From: Roseiarcus sp035308145 | GTDB lineage: Bacteria; Pseudomonadota; Alphaproteobacteria; Rhizobiales; Beijerinckiaceae | Length of the DNA stretch: 21,421 nucleotides | NCBI GenBank assembly: GCA_035308145.1 | Contig: DATGHD010000403.1 | Span: forward strand, 1-21,421 | Direction of reading: 5' to 3' | Part shown: piece after piece, positions 6,996-16,499 of the stretch | Numbering within the stretch: position 1 is the stretch's first letter | Layout of the letters: each line of letters opens with the position of its first letter | Translations under genes and position numbers: made by a program | Notes under the pieces: model-generated | What the model saw: the letters and a program-made list of their open reading frames with translations, nothing else | Told to the model about the DNA's origin: nothing | Databases searched by the model: none

Positions 6996-7850
6996 TCACG
7001 AATGCGCATATTCCCAGTAGAGCTCGCGCGCCTTTCGATAGAAGGGACCCGGCTGGAGATCGCGATTGTCGATGCGTCTCACCGGCGCGACTTTCGCGAA
7101 ATTGCCGACGTAGAAGATTTCGTCGGCTTCGTCGAAGTCTGCGAAGGAGAGGGTGGTTTCGACCGCCTCGCATCCCTTTGCGCGCAGGAGCTTCAGCACC
7201 CGCTGACGGGTGACGCCGTTGAGAAACGACCCGTTCGCCGACGGCGTATAGACGACGCCGTCCTTGGCCATGAAGATATTGGCGGTGGCGAGTTCCGCGA
7301 CATTGCCGAGCATGTCGGCGAGAAGGCAATTGTCGAAGCCGCGCTGATTGGCCTCCATCAGCGCCCGCGCATTGTTCGGGTAGAGGCAGCCGGCCTTGGC
7401 GTTGATCGGCATGGTTTCCGCGGTCGGCTTGCGATAGGGCGAGCGGGTGATGGCGACGCCGGTCGGCTGCGGCAAGGGCGCTTCATAGATCGAGAGGCAG
7501 AAGCGCGTCGATTCCGGATCGGGCGGCACCGAAGTCGGGCCATTGCGCTCCGCCCAATACATCGGCCGGATATAAAGCGCGGCGCCCGGCGAAAACTTCT
7601 TCACGCCTTCGAGCGCGAGCTGATGGATCGCTTCGTCGCTCATGATCGGCTTCAGCCACATCGCCTTGGCCGAGCGGTTGAGGCGGGCGCAATGCTGATC
7701 GAGGTCGGGCGTTACGCCTTCAAAGGCGCGAGCGCCGTCGAAAACGCTGGAGCCGAGCCAGAAGGCGTGCGTGCGCGGGCCGATGATCGGCTTGTTGCCC
7801 TCGAACCATTCGCCGTCGAGATAGGTGAGCGTCTGAGACCAAGTGGACAT
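6996..7850 (-). CDS. Branched-chain amino acid aminotransferase-type class IV PLP enzyme
   Basis: This 284-residue cytoplasmic enzyme has the fold-type IV PLP architecture. The Schiff-base lysine is K152 in INAKAGCLYPNNARA and the conserved glutamate E186 in GNVAELATANIF. The early motif FWLGSSVFDGARAFEG is the usual substrate/PLP region, and NGVTRQRVL binds the cofactor phosphate. Such enzymes transfer the amino group between leucine, isoleucine or valine and 2-oxoglutarate. The related families D-amino acid aminotransferase and aminodeoxychorismate lyase share these motifs, so substrate specificity is probable rather than certain. The ribosome site is weak (AAGAG). No ilv or leu genes are nearby, so it is probably a single-gene unit, closed by the hairpin at 6922-6937. 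Confidence 0.87.
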   Translation of the reverse strand: MSTWSQTLTYLDGEWFEGNKPIIGPRTHAFWLGSSVFDGARAFEGVTPDLDQHCARLNRSAKAMWLKPIMSDEAIHQLALEGVKKFSPGAALYIRPMYWAERNGPTSVPPDPESTRFCLSIYEAPLPQPTGVAITRSPYRKPTAETMPINAKAGCLYPNNARALMEANQRGFDNCLLADMLGNVAELATANIFMAKDGVVYTPSANGSFLNGVTRQRVLKLLRAKGCEAVETTLSFADFDEADEIFYVGNFAKVAPVRRIDNRDLQPGPFYRKARELYWEYAHS

Positions 7851-7879
7851 TGCGGCTCTTGGGAGCGGGAGAAGAACAG

Positions 7880-7899
7880 GTGACCGTCGGAACGGTCAC
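7880..7899 (-). terminator. Perfect 8-bp stem with tetraloop between cyclase and aminotransferase
   Basis: GTGACCGT (7880-7887) and ACGGTCAC (7892-7899) pair perfectly around four bases. On the minus strand the loop reads TCCG and the stem is followed by CTGTTCTTCTCC, moderately U-rich. It lies about 70 bases after the cyclase stop and about 30 bases before the aminotransferase start, so it is either a terminator for the former or an operator for the latter. Confidence 0.5.
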
Positions 7900-7968
7900 G
7901 AATGCGCGTTTGGCTGGGAAGGTCAACCCCCGGCGCTCGCGCAGCTGCCGCGAGAAAGGCGCAACGGC

Positions 7969-9738
7969 TCAGTCGGTCGGCAATCCTGCCTTGACGAGGC
8001 CTTCGGCGAAGCCCTTGACGTCTTCTTGCCGCTGGAACGGCAACCGGCTCAAATGCCGTGCGAAGGAATAGCTCGGATTGATCGCCTTGAGCTCGTCCCA
8101 GACGCGACGGGCTTCTTCGATCTCGCCCATGTGGCCGAGCGCCGAAGCGAGAAGAGAGCGGGCCGAATCGGATTTCGGCGCGAGCGCGAGACGCTGTTTG
8201 AAAATCGCCGCCGCGTTTTCGTATTTGCCGGCCGCCAGATAGGCCAAACCGAGGAATTGAAGGCCCTGCTGGCTGACCACCGGGTCGAGCCGCGCATTGC
8301 GCTCCATTTGGGCGATCGCTTCGAGCGGCCGCCCGGCGAAGAGCTCGAAACTGGCGAGCAGCCCGCGCGCCGGCGCGAAATTGGGGCTCAGCGCCAAAGC
8401 GACGTTGGCGTCGACGACCGCGCGAGCGAAGTCGCCTTGACGTCCCGCGACCATGGCCCTCGAGAAATGGGCGAGCGGCTCGCGCGGGTCCTTTTCGACC
8501 GCTTGATCGGCGAAGCGCCCGGCGACAACGAGCGCGCTTTCGGCGTCGCCGGTCCATTGGTTCGTGTAGTCGAGGACATGAGCCCAAGCGAGGCCGGAAT
8601 AGGCTTGCGCATAGTTCGGATCGAATTCGATCGCGCGGCCGAGCAGCGCCACCGCCTGCTCGAAGGTCTCGCGGTTCTGGGTCGCGCCGAGCAGAAGCTC
8701 GCGGGCGCGCAGGAAGCAATCATGCGCATCGACGTTGGCGGGCGCGCCGTCGGCGAGCCGCGCCTTTTCCGCCGGGCTGAGCGTGACCTTCAGCGCGCTG
8801 ACGATCCGCTGCGTCAGATCGTCCTGCACCGCGAAGATGTCGGTCAAGTCGCGGTCATAACGCTCGGCCCAGAGATGCGCGCCCGTGGTGGCGTCAATGA
8901 GCTGAGCGGTCACGCGCACGCGCTTGGCGGCATGGCGAATGCTGCCTTCGAGCACGAAGTGAACGTTGAGCTCGCGCGCAATTTCCCGGATGTCGAACTT
9001 TTTTCCCTTATAGGCGAAGCTGGAATTCCGGGCGATGACAATCAGGCCCGCCACTTTGGCGAGATCGGTGATAATGTCCTCGGCGACGCCGTCGCTGAAA
9101 TAGTCCTGGCCCGGGTCGCCCGACATGTTGTCGAAAGGCAGCACGGCGATCGACGGCGCGGCGCTTTTTGTCTCGCGCTTGGGCGCCTTCGGCGACGCGG
9201 CGAGGGCGGCGTCGCCCGGTCGCCATTTCCAGATGGAGATCGGCCGGTCGATATTCTTGACCTGAACCTGGCCATAATCTCTGAACGCGCTGTCGATGCG
9301 ATTGCCGACGCCTTCATGGACGATGGAGGAAATGCAAACGCCGCCCGGCTCGGCGAGCGGCTCGAGCCGCGCTGCGACATTGACGCCGTCGCCGTAAATG
9401 TCGTCGTCGTCGATGATGACGTCGCCGAGATTGACGCCGATGCGCAATTGGATCGCCGGCTGGTCCGGCGGCAATATACGGGCCGCGACGGCGTTCTGCA
9501 CCGCGACGGCGCATTCAACCGCGTCGACGACGCTGGCGAACTCCACCAACGCGCCATCGCCGATCAGCTTGACGATGCGGCCGTTGTGGGAAGCGACTGC
9601 GGGGTTGAACAGGCTTTCTCTGAATTGTTTCAGCGCGGCGAGCGTGCCGCCTTCATTGGCGGCCATCAGGCGTGAATAGCCGACGACGTCGGCCGCCAAA
9701 ATCGCCGCGAGCCTTCGGTTGGTTTGACTTTCCGGCAT
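7969..9738 (-). CDS. Class III adenylate/guanylate cyclase with TolB-N-like and TPR domains (copy 1)
   Basis: This is a 589-residue soluble protein. The class III cyclase domain spans about 8-180: metal-binding D17 in AADVVGYSRLM and D61 in IGDGALVEF, purine-specifying K57 and D113, and transition-state N120 and R124 in GDGVNVAARLE. All catalytic positions are kept, and the K/D pair favours ATP. A TolB N-terminal-like domain follows at about 200-320 (SIAVLPFDNMSGD to GAHLWAERYDRDL). The rest is tetratricopeptide repeats, for example AVALLGRAIEFDPNYAQAYSGLAWA. These proteins probably make cAMP in response to protein contacts. The ATG at 9738 has only a weak AAGAA site. It is a clear paralogue of the gene at 16500-18284. 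Confidence 0.9.
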   Translation of the reverse strand: MPESQTNRRLAAILAADVVGYSRLMAANEGGTLAALKQFRESLFNPAVASHNGRIVKLIGDGALVEFASVVDAVECAVAVQNAVAARILPPDQPAIQLRIGVNLGDVIIDDDDIYGDGVNVAARLEPLAEPGGVCISSIVHEGVGNRIDSAFRDYGQVQVKNIDRPISIWKWRPGDAALAASPKAPKRETKSAAPSIAVLPFDNMSGDPGQDYFSDGVAEDIITDLAKVAGLIVIARNSSFAYKGKKFDIREIARELNVHFVLEGSIRHAAKRVRVTAQLIDATTGAHLWAERYDRDLTDIFAVQDDLTQRIVSALKVTLSPAEKARLADGAPANVDAHDCFLRARELLLGATQNRETFEQAVALLGRAIEFDPNYAQAYSGLAWAHVLDYTNQWTGDAESALVVAGRFADQAVEKDPREPLAHFSRAMVAGRQGDFARAVVDANVALALSPNFAPARGLLASFELFAGRPLEAIAQMERNARLDPVVSQQGLQFLGLAYLAAGKYENAAAIFKQRLALAPKSDSARSLLASALGHMGEIEEARRVWDELKAINPSYSFARHLSRLPFQRQEDVKGFAEGLVKAGLPTD

Positions 9739-9813
9739 AAGGATTTCTTGAGTCAGCGCGAAAAGCGCCCGCTTACATTGTCATGGCTGGGGATGCGTTC
9801 AAGTGTTGACGCC

Positions 9814-9859
9814 CCGGCGCCGTCGCCGGACGGGAGAGCCGCCCAGCGCCCGGCGCCGG
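9814..9859 (-). terminator. GC-rich inverted repeat between Nudix and cyclase genes
   Basis: CCGGCGCCG (9814-9822) and CGGCGCCGG (9851-9859) can form a 9-bp stem with a 28-base loop. Each arm also contains the self-complementary GGCGCC. It lies in the 204-base gap after the Nudix stop and before the cyclase start. No U tract follows, and in such GC-rich DNA part of the pairing may be chance. Confidence 0.3.
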
Positions 9860-9942
9860 CCTCTGGCGGCTAGTATGCGCCAGATCTGTCCTGACCTTAC
9901 GCCGAAACTTTGTCGTCATTGGCGAAACCTTGATCGAAAATC

Positions 9943-10347
9943 TTACCGCCTCTCGGCCCGCAGCGCCTCGATCGCCCCTTTTGCCGCCAAGGCCAGCGGC
10001 TCCGGCGGCGCATCGAGCGCAAACCAGCCAATTCTTGAAATCTTGTCCGGCTCGCAATTGACCGGTTCGCCGCCCGCGATGGCCGCTTGATAGACCGGCG
10101 ACACCCAATGCTGGCCGTCGATGCCGATCATCTGGATCAGGCAAAGCAGAGGGCCAAGGGTCAAGGCGACGCCGATCTCCTCTTCGATCTCACGGCGCAC
10201 CGCCGCTTCCGTCCGCTCGAGAAAATCAACCTTGCCGCCGGGCAAATTCCAGCATCCTGCCTCGGGCGCTGTACGGCGCTCGACCAGTAAAATGCGACCT
10301 TCGCTCAGGATTGCCGCGCCGCAGCCGACGCCGGGGCGCAGGCTCAA
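9943..10347 (-). CDS. Nudix hydrolase, TTG start overlapping the peptidase stop
   Basis: This 134-residue Nudix-fold enzyme starts near LRPGVGCGAAILSEGRILLVERR. Its Nudix box (GGKVDFLERTEAAVRREIEE, completed by EIGV) fits Gx5Ex7REUxEExGU exactly. Nudix enzymes cleave nucleoside diphosphates linked to another group; the substrate here cannot be told, and ADP-ribose- or NADH-type substrates are only common examples. The frame is open further upstream, but that part lies inside the peptidase gene and does not look like protein. The likely start is the TTG at 10347, whose TTGA overlaps the peptidase TGA, implying translational coupling. The call depends on the intact box; the exact start is less certain. 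Confidence 0.85.
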   Translation of the reverse strand: MSLRPGVGCGAAILSEGRILLVERRTAPEAGCWNLPGGKVDFLERTEAAVRREIEEEIGVALTLGPLLCLIQMIGIDGQHWVSPVYQAAIAGGEPVNCEPDKISRIGWFALDAPPEPLALAAKGAIEALRAERR

Positions 10348-11726
10348 GAAGCGATCGCCGTCAGGATGCGCGCCCAGGACCGCGCGCCCTTGCGAAAGGA
10401 CGAGAGCTCGTATTTCTCGTTGGGCGAATGGGCCGCGTCGTCGGGAAGCGCGAAGCCGACCAGCAGCGCATCCATGTTCAATTCGCGCTTGAAAGCCCCG
10501 ACAATCGGAATGGAGCCTCCCGATCCGATCAGGGCCGGCGGCTTGCCCCATTCGCCTTCGAGCGCGCGGCGCGCCCGACGCAGCGCCTCGCTTTTGGTCG
10601 ACACGGCGATCGCCGGGCTCGAAGCGTGGCTAATGTATTCCGCCTTCACGTCGGCCGGCAGCCGCGCTTTGACGAAGTTGCGAAAGCTTTGCGAGATTTT
10701 TTCAGGGCTTTGGCGGCCGACAAGACGGAACGAGACTTTGGCGCTGGCTTGGGCCGGCAACACCGTCTTTGATCCGGCGCCGATATAGCCGCCGACGATC
10801 CCGTTGATTTCGCAGGTCGGCCGTGACCAGATCATCTCGAGCACGCTGCGGCCTTTCTCGCCGGCGGGAACGGAGAGACCGACCTCGTCCAAGAACTTCT
10901 CTTCGTTGAAATCGAGCTCGCGCCATTGCGCGGCGATCTCTTCGGGCAATTCTTCAACGCCGTCGTAAAAGCCGGGCAGCGTCACCGCGCCGTTCTCATC
11001 GTGCAGCTCGCTAAGGACGCGCGACAAGACGCGTATCGGGTTGATCGCCGCGCCGCCATAGAGGCCCGAATGCAGATCGCGATTGGCGCCGCGGAGGATG
11101 ACTTCCTCGAAGACGAGGCCGCGCAGCATCGTGGTGATCGCCGGCGTCGCGCGGTCCCACATGCCGGTGTCGCAGACCAGCATGACGTCCGCCTTGAGCT
11201 CGCGGCCGTTCTTCGCCATGAAAGCGGGCAACGAGGGCGAACCGATTTCCTCCTCGCCTTCGAACAAGACGCTGATGTCGCAAGGCAGGCCTCCCGTCTC
11301 GCGAAAGGCGCGGCAGGCTTCGAGGAAGGTCATCAATTGACCCTTGTCGTCGCAGGCCCCGCGCGCGACGATGCGCGGGCCGGTCGGCGTTTCGGCGAGC
11401 CGCGGCTCGAAGGGCGGCTTTTGCCACAGCTCCAACGGCTCCGGCGGTTGAACGTCGTAATGGCCATAGAAAAGTACATGCGGCGCGTCGCGTCGCGTCG
11501 CCTTGGCGTGGCCGATCACCATCGGCTTGCCATCGGTGTCGCGAAGGCCGGCGTCAAAGCCTAGCGCCTGCAATTCCTTGACCAGCCAATCGGCCGCGCG
11601 AAGACAATCTTTGGCGTGAGCCGGATCGGTTGAAACCGAGGGAATAGCGAGAAGCGCGAACAAGCGATCGAGCGCGCGATCTTGGTTGGCGTCGATTTTT
11701 GCTAAAACATCGTCGATTGTCGGCAT
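10344..11726 (-). CDS. M20 family metallopeptidase (CNDP-like dipeptidase)
   Basis: This 460-residue cytoplasmic zinc peptidase has the M20 layout. The first metal motif is FYGHYDVQP with H89 and D91. RGACDDKGQ (122-130) carries the bridging aspartate and EGEEEIGS (156-163) the general base and a ligand. GANRDLHSGLYGG lies in the dimerisation region, and the last ligand histidine is in AAHSPNEKYEL near the C terminus. Family members act as broad dipeptidases or aminoacylases; the substrate here is unknown. The ATG at 11726 has GGGAG about 10 bases upstream. The stop codon is shared in part with the downstream Nudix start, so the two are one operon. Confidence 0.93.
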   Translation of the reverse strand: MPTIDDVLAKIDANQDRALDRLFALLAIPSVSTDPAHAKDCLRAADWLVKELQALGFDAGLRDTDGKPMVIGHAKATRRDAPHVLFYGHYDVQPPEPLELWQKPPFEPRLAETPTGPRIVARGACDDKGQLMTFLEACRAFRETGGLPCDISVLFEGEEEIGSPSLPAFMAKNGRELKADVMLVCDTGMWDRATPAITTMLRGLVFEEVILRGANRDLHSGLYGGAAINPIRVLSRVLSELHDENGAVTLPGFYDGVEELPEEIAAQWRELDFNEEKFLDEVGLSVPAGEKGRSVLEMIWSRPTCEINGIVGGYIGAGSKTVLPAQASAKVSFRLVGRQSPEKISQSFRNFVKARLPADVKAEYISHASSPAIAVSTKSEALRRARRALEGEWGKPPALIGSGGSIPIVGAFKRELNMDALLVGFALPDDAAHSPNEKYELSSFRKGARSWARILTAIAS

Positions 11727-11798
11727 GCTAAGCTCCCGCGCGGGCGGGCGATCTTAGACAATCGCCGCGCGGGAAACCAGCAGACGCCCGCGACGGTT

Positions 11799-11852
11799 CC
11801 CGCCTCGTTGGCGGGCGCCGCGGCGGGATCGACATGGATCCCGGCGGCGCCC
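11799..11852 (-). terminator. Overlapping strong hairpins after the PiT gene
   Basis: A long hairpin pairs GGGCGCCGC (11813-11821) with GCGGCGCCC (11844-11852) and, inside it, GGGATC (11825-11830) with GATCCC (11837-11842), leaving a 6-base loop and a small internal loop. A second one pairs CCCGCC (11799-11804) with GGCGGG (11810-11815) and shares three bases with the first, so only one can form fully at a time. They start 14 bases after the pit stop. No U tract is present. Confidence 0.55.
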
Positions 11853-11865
11853 TTCCAGCGAGCGG

Positions 11866-13485
11866 TCAGAAGATGTTGCGGAAGATCGTGAACAACACGC
11901 CCGACAAAATCATCGCGCAGGGAAGCGTCAGCACCCAAGCGAGCGCGATATTGCGCAGGGTCGAGAGCTGAATTCCCGAGCCGTTCGCCAGCATCGTCCC
12001 GGCGACGCCGGACGACAGAACGTGGGTCGTCGAAACCGGCAGGCCCAGACCGTCGGCCGCGCCGATCGTCGCCATGGCGATGAGCTCCGCCGCCGCGCCT
12101 TGGCCATAGGTTAAGTGCTCTTTGCCGATACGCTCGCCGACGGTGACGACAATTCGCTTCCAGCCGATCATCGTACCAAGGCCAAGCGCGATCGCGACGA
12201 CGATCTTCACCCATGTCGGAATGAACTTGGTCGACGAGTCGAGCGACTTCTTGTACGCATTGAGCGTCGCCACTTCGTCCGGCTTGAGCTCGCTCTGCTT
12301 GTCCTTCATCAGGACCCGAATCGCCTCGGACGCAAGATACATGTCATTGCGGATGTTGCCGACCTTATCGAGCGGCGCCTTGGCGAGCGAACCATATCCC
12401 TCGACATCGCCGGCGATATTCTTGACGAAGACCGACAGCGAAGGATAGGTGCCGTCGGCAAGCGTGTGGTCGTGCACATAGGCGGTGACGACCGGACGCG
12501 GATCGCCGATCACGTTATAGCCTGCGGCCTTGGCGTCGATCACTTTCGAGGCGGCGTCGGAAGTGGACGTGAAGGCGCCCATGAAGCTGTCCGGCAACGC
12601 GCGGTTCAGCGCATAGGATGTCGGCACGACGCCGATCAGGATCAGCATGATGAGGCCCATGCCCTTCTGGCCGTCGTTGGACCCATGGAAAAAGGAGACG
12701 CCCGAGCAGGTGAAGACCAGGAGGGCGCGGATCCACCACGGCGGCGGCGAGTTGTCCGCCGGGGCCTTATAGAGCTCGGGCTTGCGGACAATGAACTTCA
12801 TGATCAGCAGCAACAGCGCTGAAAGGACGAAGCCGAAGATCGGCGAAAGGAGCAGGGCGTTGCCGACATTGATCGCCTGGCCCCAATCGACGCCGGAAGT
12901 GCCGTCCTGTCCGCGCAGCAACGAATTGGCGACGCCGACGCCGATGATCGAGCCGATCATCGTATGCGAGGAGGAGGCCGGCAGGCCGAGCCACCATGTG
13001 CCGAGGTTCCAGATGATCGCGGCGATCAACAGCGCGAAGACCATCGCAAAGCCGGCGCTCGAGCCGACCTGCAGGATCAATTCAACCGGCAGAAGGGAAA
13101 TGATGCCGAAGGCCACGGCGCCCGCCGAAGTGGCGACGCCGAGAAGGTTCAATAAGCCCGACCAGATGACGGCGACATGCGGCTGAAGCGAATGGGTGTA
13201 AATGACGGTCGCCACGGCGTTGGCCGTATCGTGGAAGCCGTTCACGAACTCAAAGCCGAGCGCGATGATCAGAGCGACGCCGAGCAGCAAATAGGGCGCA
13301 ATCGCCTTCGTGGCGCCGCCGGTCGTCGAGACGTCGGAATAGATGCTGTAGGCCATGAAAAAGAGGCCGCCAGCCAGGACGGCCAAAAAGACCAGCAAGG
13401 TCCTCATGTCCATCGGTCTGTCGAGCGAGGGCCGGCCATGCCCCGCGGGCGCCGGCATGGATTGGACGTCAGTGATCGCGGTCAT
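11866..13485 (-). CDS. pit: Low-affinity inorganic phosphate transporter, PiT family
   Basis: This 539-residue inner-membrane protein has about ten hydrophobic segments in two blocks. The first carries the PiT signature GFEFVNGFHDTANAVATVIYT (about 77-96), plus LPASSSHTMIGSIIGVG. The second carries GLGLPVSTTHVLSSGVAGTM near the C terminus. A hydrophilic insert separates the blocks, also normal for the family. PiT proteins import metal-phosphate with protons. The frame is open 26 codons further upstream, but that part is not PiT-like and includes the Pho box; the ATG at 13485 (MTAITDVQSMPAP) is preferred, with AAGGGG about 10 bases upstream. The Pho box suggests PhoB control, unlike the constitutive pitA of E. 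coli. Confidence 0.94.
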   Translation of the reverse strand: MTAITDVQSMPAPAGHGRPSLDRPMDMRTLLVFLAVLAGGLFFMAYSIYSDVSTTGGATKAIAPYLLLGVALIIALGFEFVNGFHDTANAVATVIYTHSLQPHVAVIWSGLLNLLGVATSAGAVAFGIISLLPVELILQVGSSAGFAMVFALLIAAIIWNLGTWWLGLPASSSHTMIGSIIGVGVANSLLRGQDGTSGVDWGQAINVGNALLLSPIFGFVLSALLLLIMKFIVRKPELYKAPADNSPPPWWIRALLVFTCSGVSFFHGSNDGQKGMGLIMLILIGVVPTSYALNRALPDSFMGAFTSTSDAASKVIDAKAAGYNVIGDPRPVVTAYVHDHTLADGTYPSLSVFVKNIAGDVEGYGSLAKAPLDKVGNIRNDMYLASEAIRVLMKDKQSELKPDEVATLNAYKKSLDSSTKFIPTWVKIVVAIALGLGTMIGWKRIVVTVGERIGKEHLTYGQGAAAELIAMATIGAADGLGLPVSTTHVLSSGVAGTMLANGSGIQLSTLRNIALAWVLTLPCAMILSGVLFTIFRNIF

Positions 13486-13535
13486 CGCCGGAAGGCCCCT
13501 TTTGCCAAGAAGAGGCCGCACTAAATCGAGGGCGG

Positions 13536-13557
13536 GTGACAAGTGTGTGACATGGTG
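13536..13557 (-). promoter_or_regulatory. Pho box upstream of pit
   Basis: On the minus strand two 7-base units, ATGTCAC and TTGTCAC, are separated by ACAC, giving the 11-bp direct repeat expected of PhoB sites (CTGTCAT-N4-CTGTCAT). The units are complementary to 13547-13553 and 13536-13542. The element ends about 50 bases upstream of the pit ATG, and TTTAGT about 10 bases further on could be the -10. A third unit is not visible. The repeat is seen; PhoB binding is inferred from consensus and from the phosphate transporter downstream. Confidence 0.7.
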
Positions 13558-13692
13558 AACCACGGGCGCACGGGCGCCAGGATTTCACTTGTTCGGCCCG
13601 AAATAGGCGTTCGGAAAGCGTCTTCGAAGACGGCCTTGACCTTGGGCCGATTGTGCCGAGGGATGGGGCCGATCGCAACGCTTGGAGCATCA

Positions 13693-14175
13693 ATGAGCGG
13701 GCTCGACGTGATCGTCCTGAAGACCATTGATGGGCGGGAAGAGACCTTCGGCGCCTATGCCGGCAAGACGCGGCTCGTCGTCAACGTCGCCTCGAAATGC
13801 GGCTTCACGCCGCAATATGAGGGCCTCGAGTCGCTGTACCGGAAATACCGCGAACGCGGCCTTGTCGTCCTCGGCTTCCCTTGCGATCAGTTCGGGCGTC
13901 AGGAGCCGGGCGATGAAAGGGAGATCGGTAAATTCTGCTCAGATGAATACCACGTGACGTTTCCGCTCTTCGCCAAGACCGAGGTCAACGGCGCCAACGC
14001 GCATCCTTTGTACCAGGCGCTGAAAGCCAAGGCGCCGGGCCTCTTGGGGACGCAGGCGATCAAATGGAATTTCACCAAATTCCTGGTCGACCGCGAGGGC
14101 AGGGTGGTCAAGCGCTACGCGCCGATCGAGAAGCCGGAGGCGATCGCCGGGGACATTGAGAAGATGCTGGGATAG
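13693..14175 (+). CDS. Glutathione peroxidase family, cysteine type
   Basis: This 160-residue thioredoxin-fold peroxidase reduces hydrogen peroxide or lipid peroxides. Peroxidatic C36 sits in NVASKCGFTPQY, and the tetrad is completed by Q70 (in FGRQEPG), W125 and N126 in IKWNFTKFLVD. C64 is in GFPCDQFG and C82 in KFCSDEYHVTFPLF; C82 is at the place of the resolving cysteine of thioredoxin-dependent relatives, so thioredoxin may be the true reductant. No selenocysteine is used. The frame is open 50 codons upstream, but MSGLDVIVLKT at 13693 with GGAG upstream is the family N terminus. It diverges from pit and ends 31 bases from the opposing mutase gene. There is no signal peptide, so it is cytoplasmic. 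Confidence 0.94.
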   Translation: MSGLDVIVLKTIDGREETFGAYAGKTRLVVNVASKCGFTPQYEGLESLYRKYRERGLVVLGFPCDQFGRQEPGDEREIGKFCSDEYHVTFPLFAKTEVNGANAHPLYQALKAKAPGLLGTQAIKWNFTKFLVDREGRVVKRYAPIEKPEAIAGDIEKMLG

Positions 14176-14206
14176 TCCCTTTCCCTCGTTTCATGGAGGG
14201 AAGGGA
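14176..14206. terminator. Bidirectional stem-loop between gpx and mutase genes
   Basis: TCCCTTTCCCTC and GAGGGAAGGGA form an 11-bp stem with one bulged T and the loop GTTTCATG. It fills the whole 31-base gap between two convergent stop codons, so it probably ends transcription from both sides. A related palindrome lies at 16407-16433, on the other side of the mutase gene. Confidence 0.6.
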
Positions 14207-16363
<2,157 letters not shown>

Positions 16364-16406
16364 GGGGGGAGTTTACGCCGATTTGCGCGATGCGCGAAGG
16401 CCATTC

Positions 16407-16433
16407 CCTTCTCCCCGTTTCACCGCGAGAAGG
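16407..16433. repeat. Palindromic intergenic repeat upstream of the mutase gene
   Basis: CCTTCTC (16407-16413) and GAGAAGG (16427-16433) flank CCCGTTTCACCGC. It resembles the common alphaproteobacterial CCTTCTCCC...GGGAGAAGG intergenic palindrome, with a decayed inner stem. It shares CCCTT-YY-CC-Y-CGTTTCA with the element at 14176-14206. It lies in the 136-base gap between scpA and the divergent cyclase gene. Confidence 0.45.
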
Positions 16434-16499
16434 TAGGCCCGCGCTATGACGATAGCGAAGCGCGATGATAGGGTGAGCGAGTTTCGGGCAGGGGGCGTC

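Noticed and set aside
7712..8719. 335-codon frame on the minus strand between cyclase and aminotransferase
   Set aside because: Overlaps both real genes in another frame and is extremely Arg-rich.
7843..9675. 610-codon open frame on the plus strand
   Set aside because: It is fully antisense to the cyclase-TPR gene, which has unmistakable catalytic motifs. High GC suppresses stops in the shadow frame, and the translation has Arg/Asp/Gly-rich shadow composition.
13486..13563. N-terminal extension of the PiT protein
   Set aside because: The extension contains the Pho box, lacks PiT similarity and has a worse start context than the ATG at 13485.
13543..13692. 50-residue extension of the glutathione peroxidase
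   Set aside because: Not found in the family and not a signal peptide; it would overlap the Pho box of pit.
16364..16499. Possible cobalamin riboswitch upstream of the B12-dependent mutase
   Set aside because: The gap is only 136 bases and shows no B12-box-like sequence; the one structure present is the palindromic repeat.
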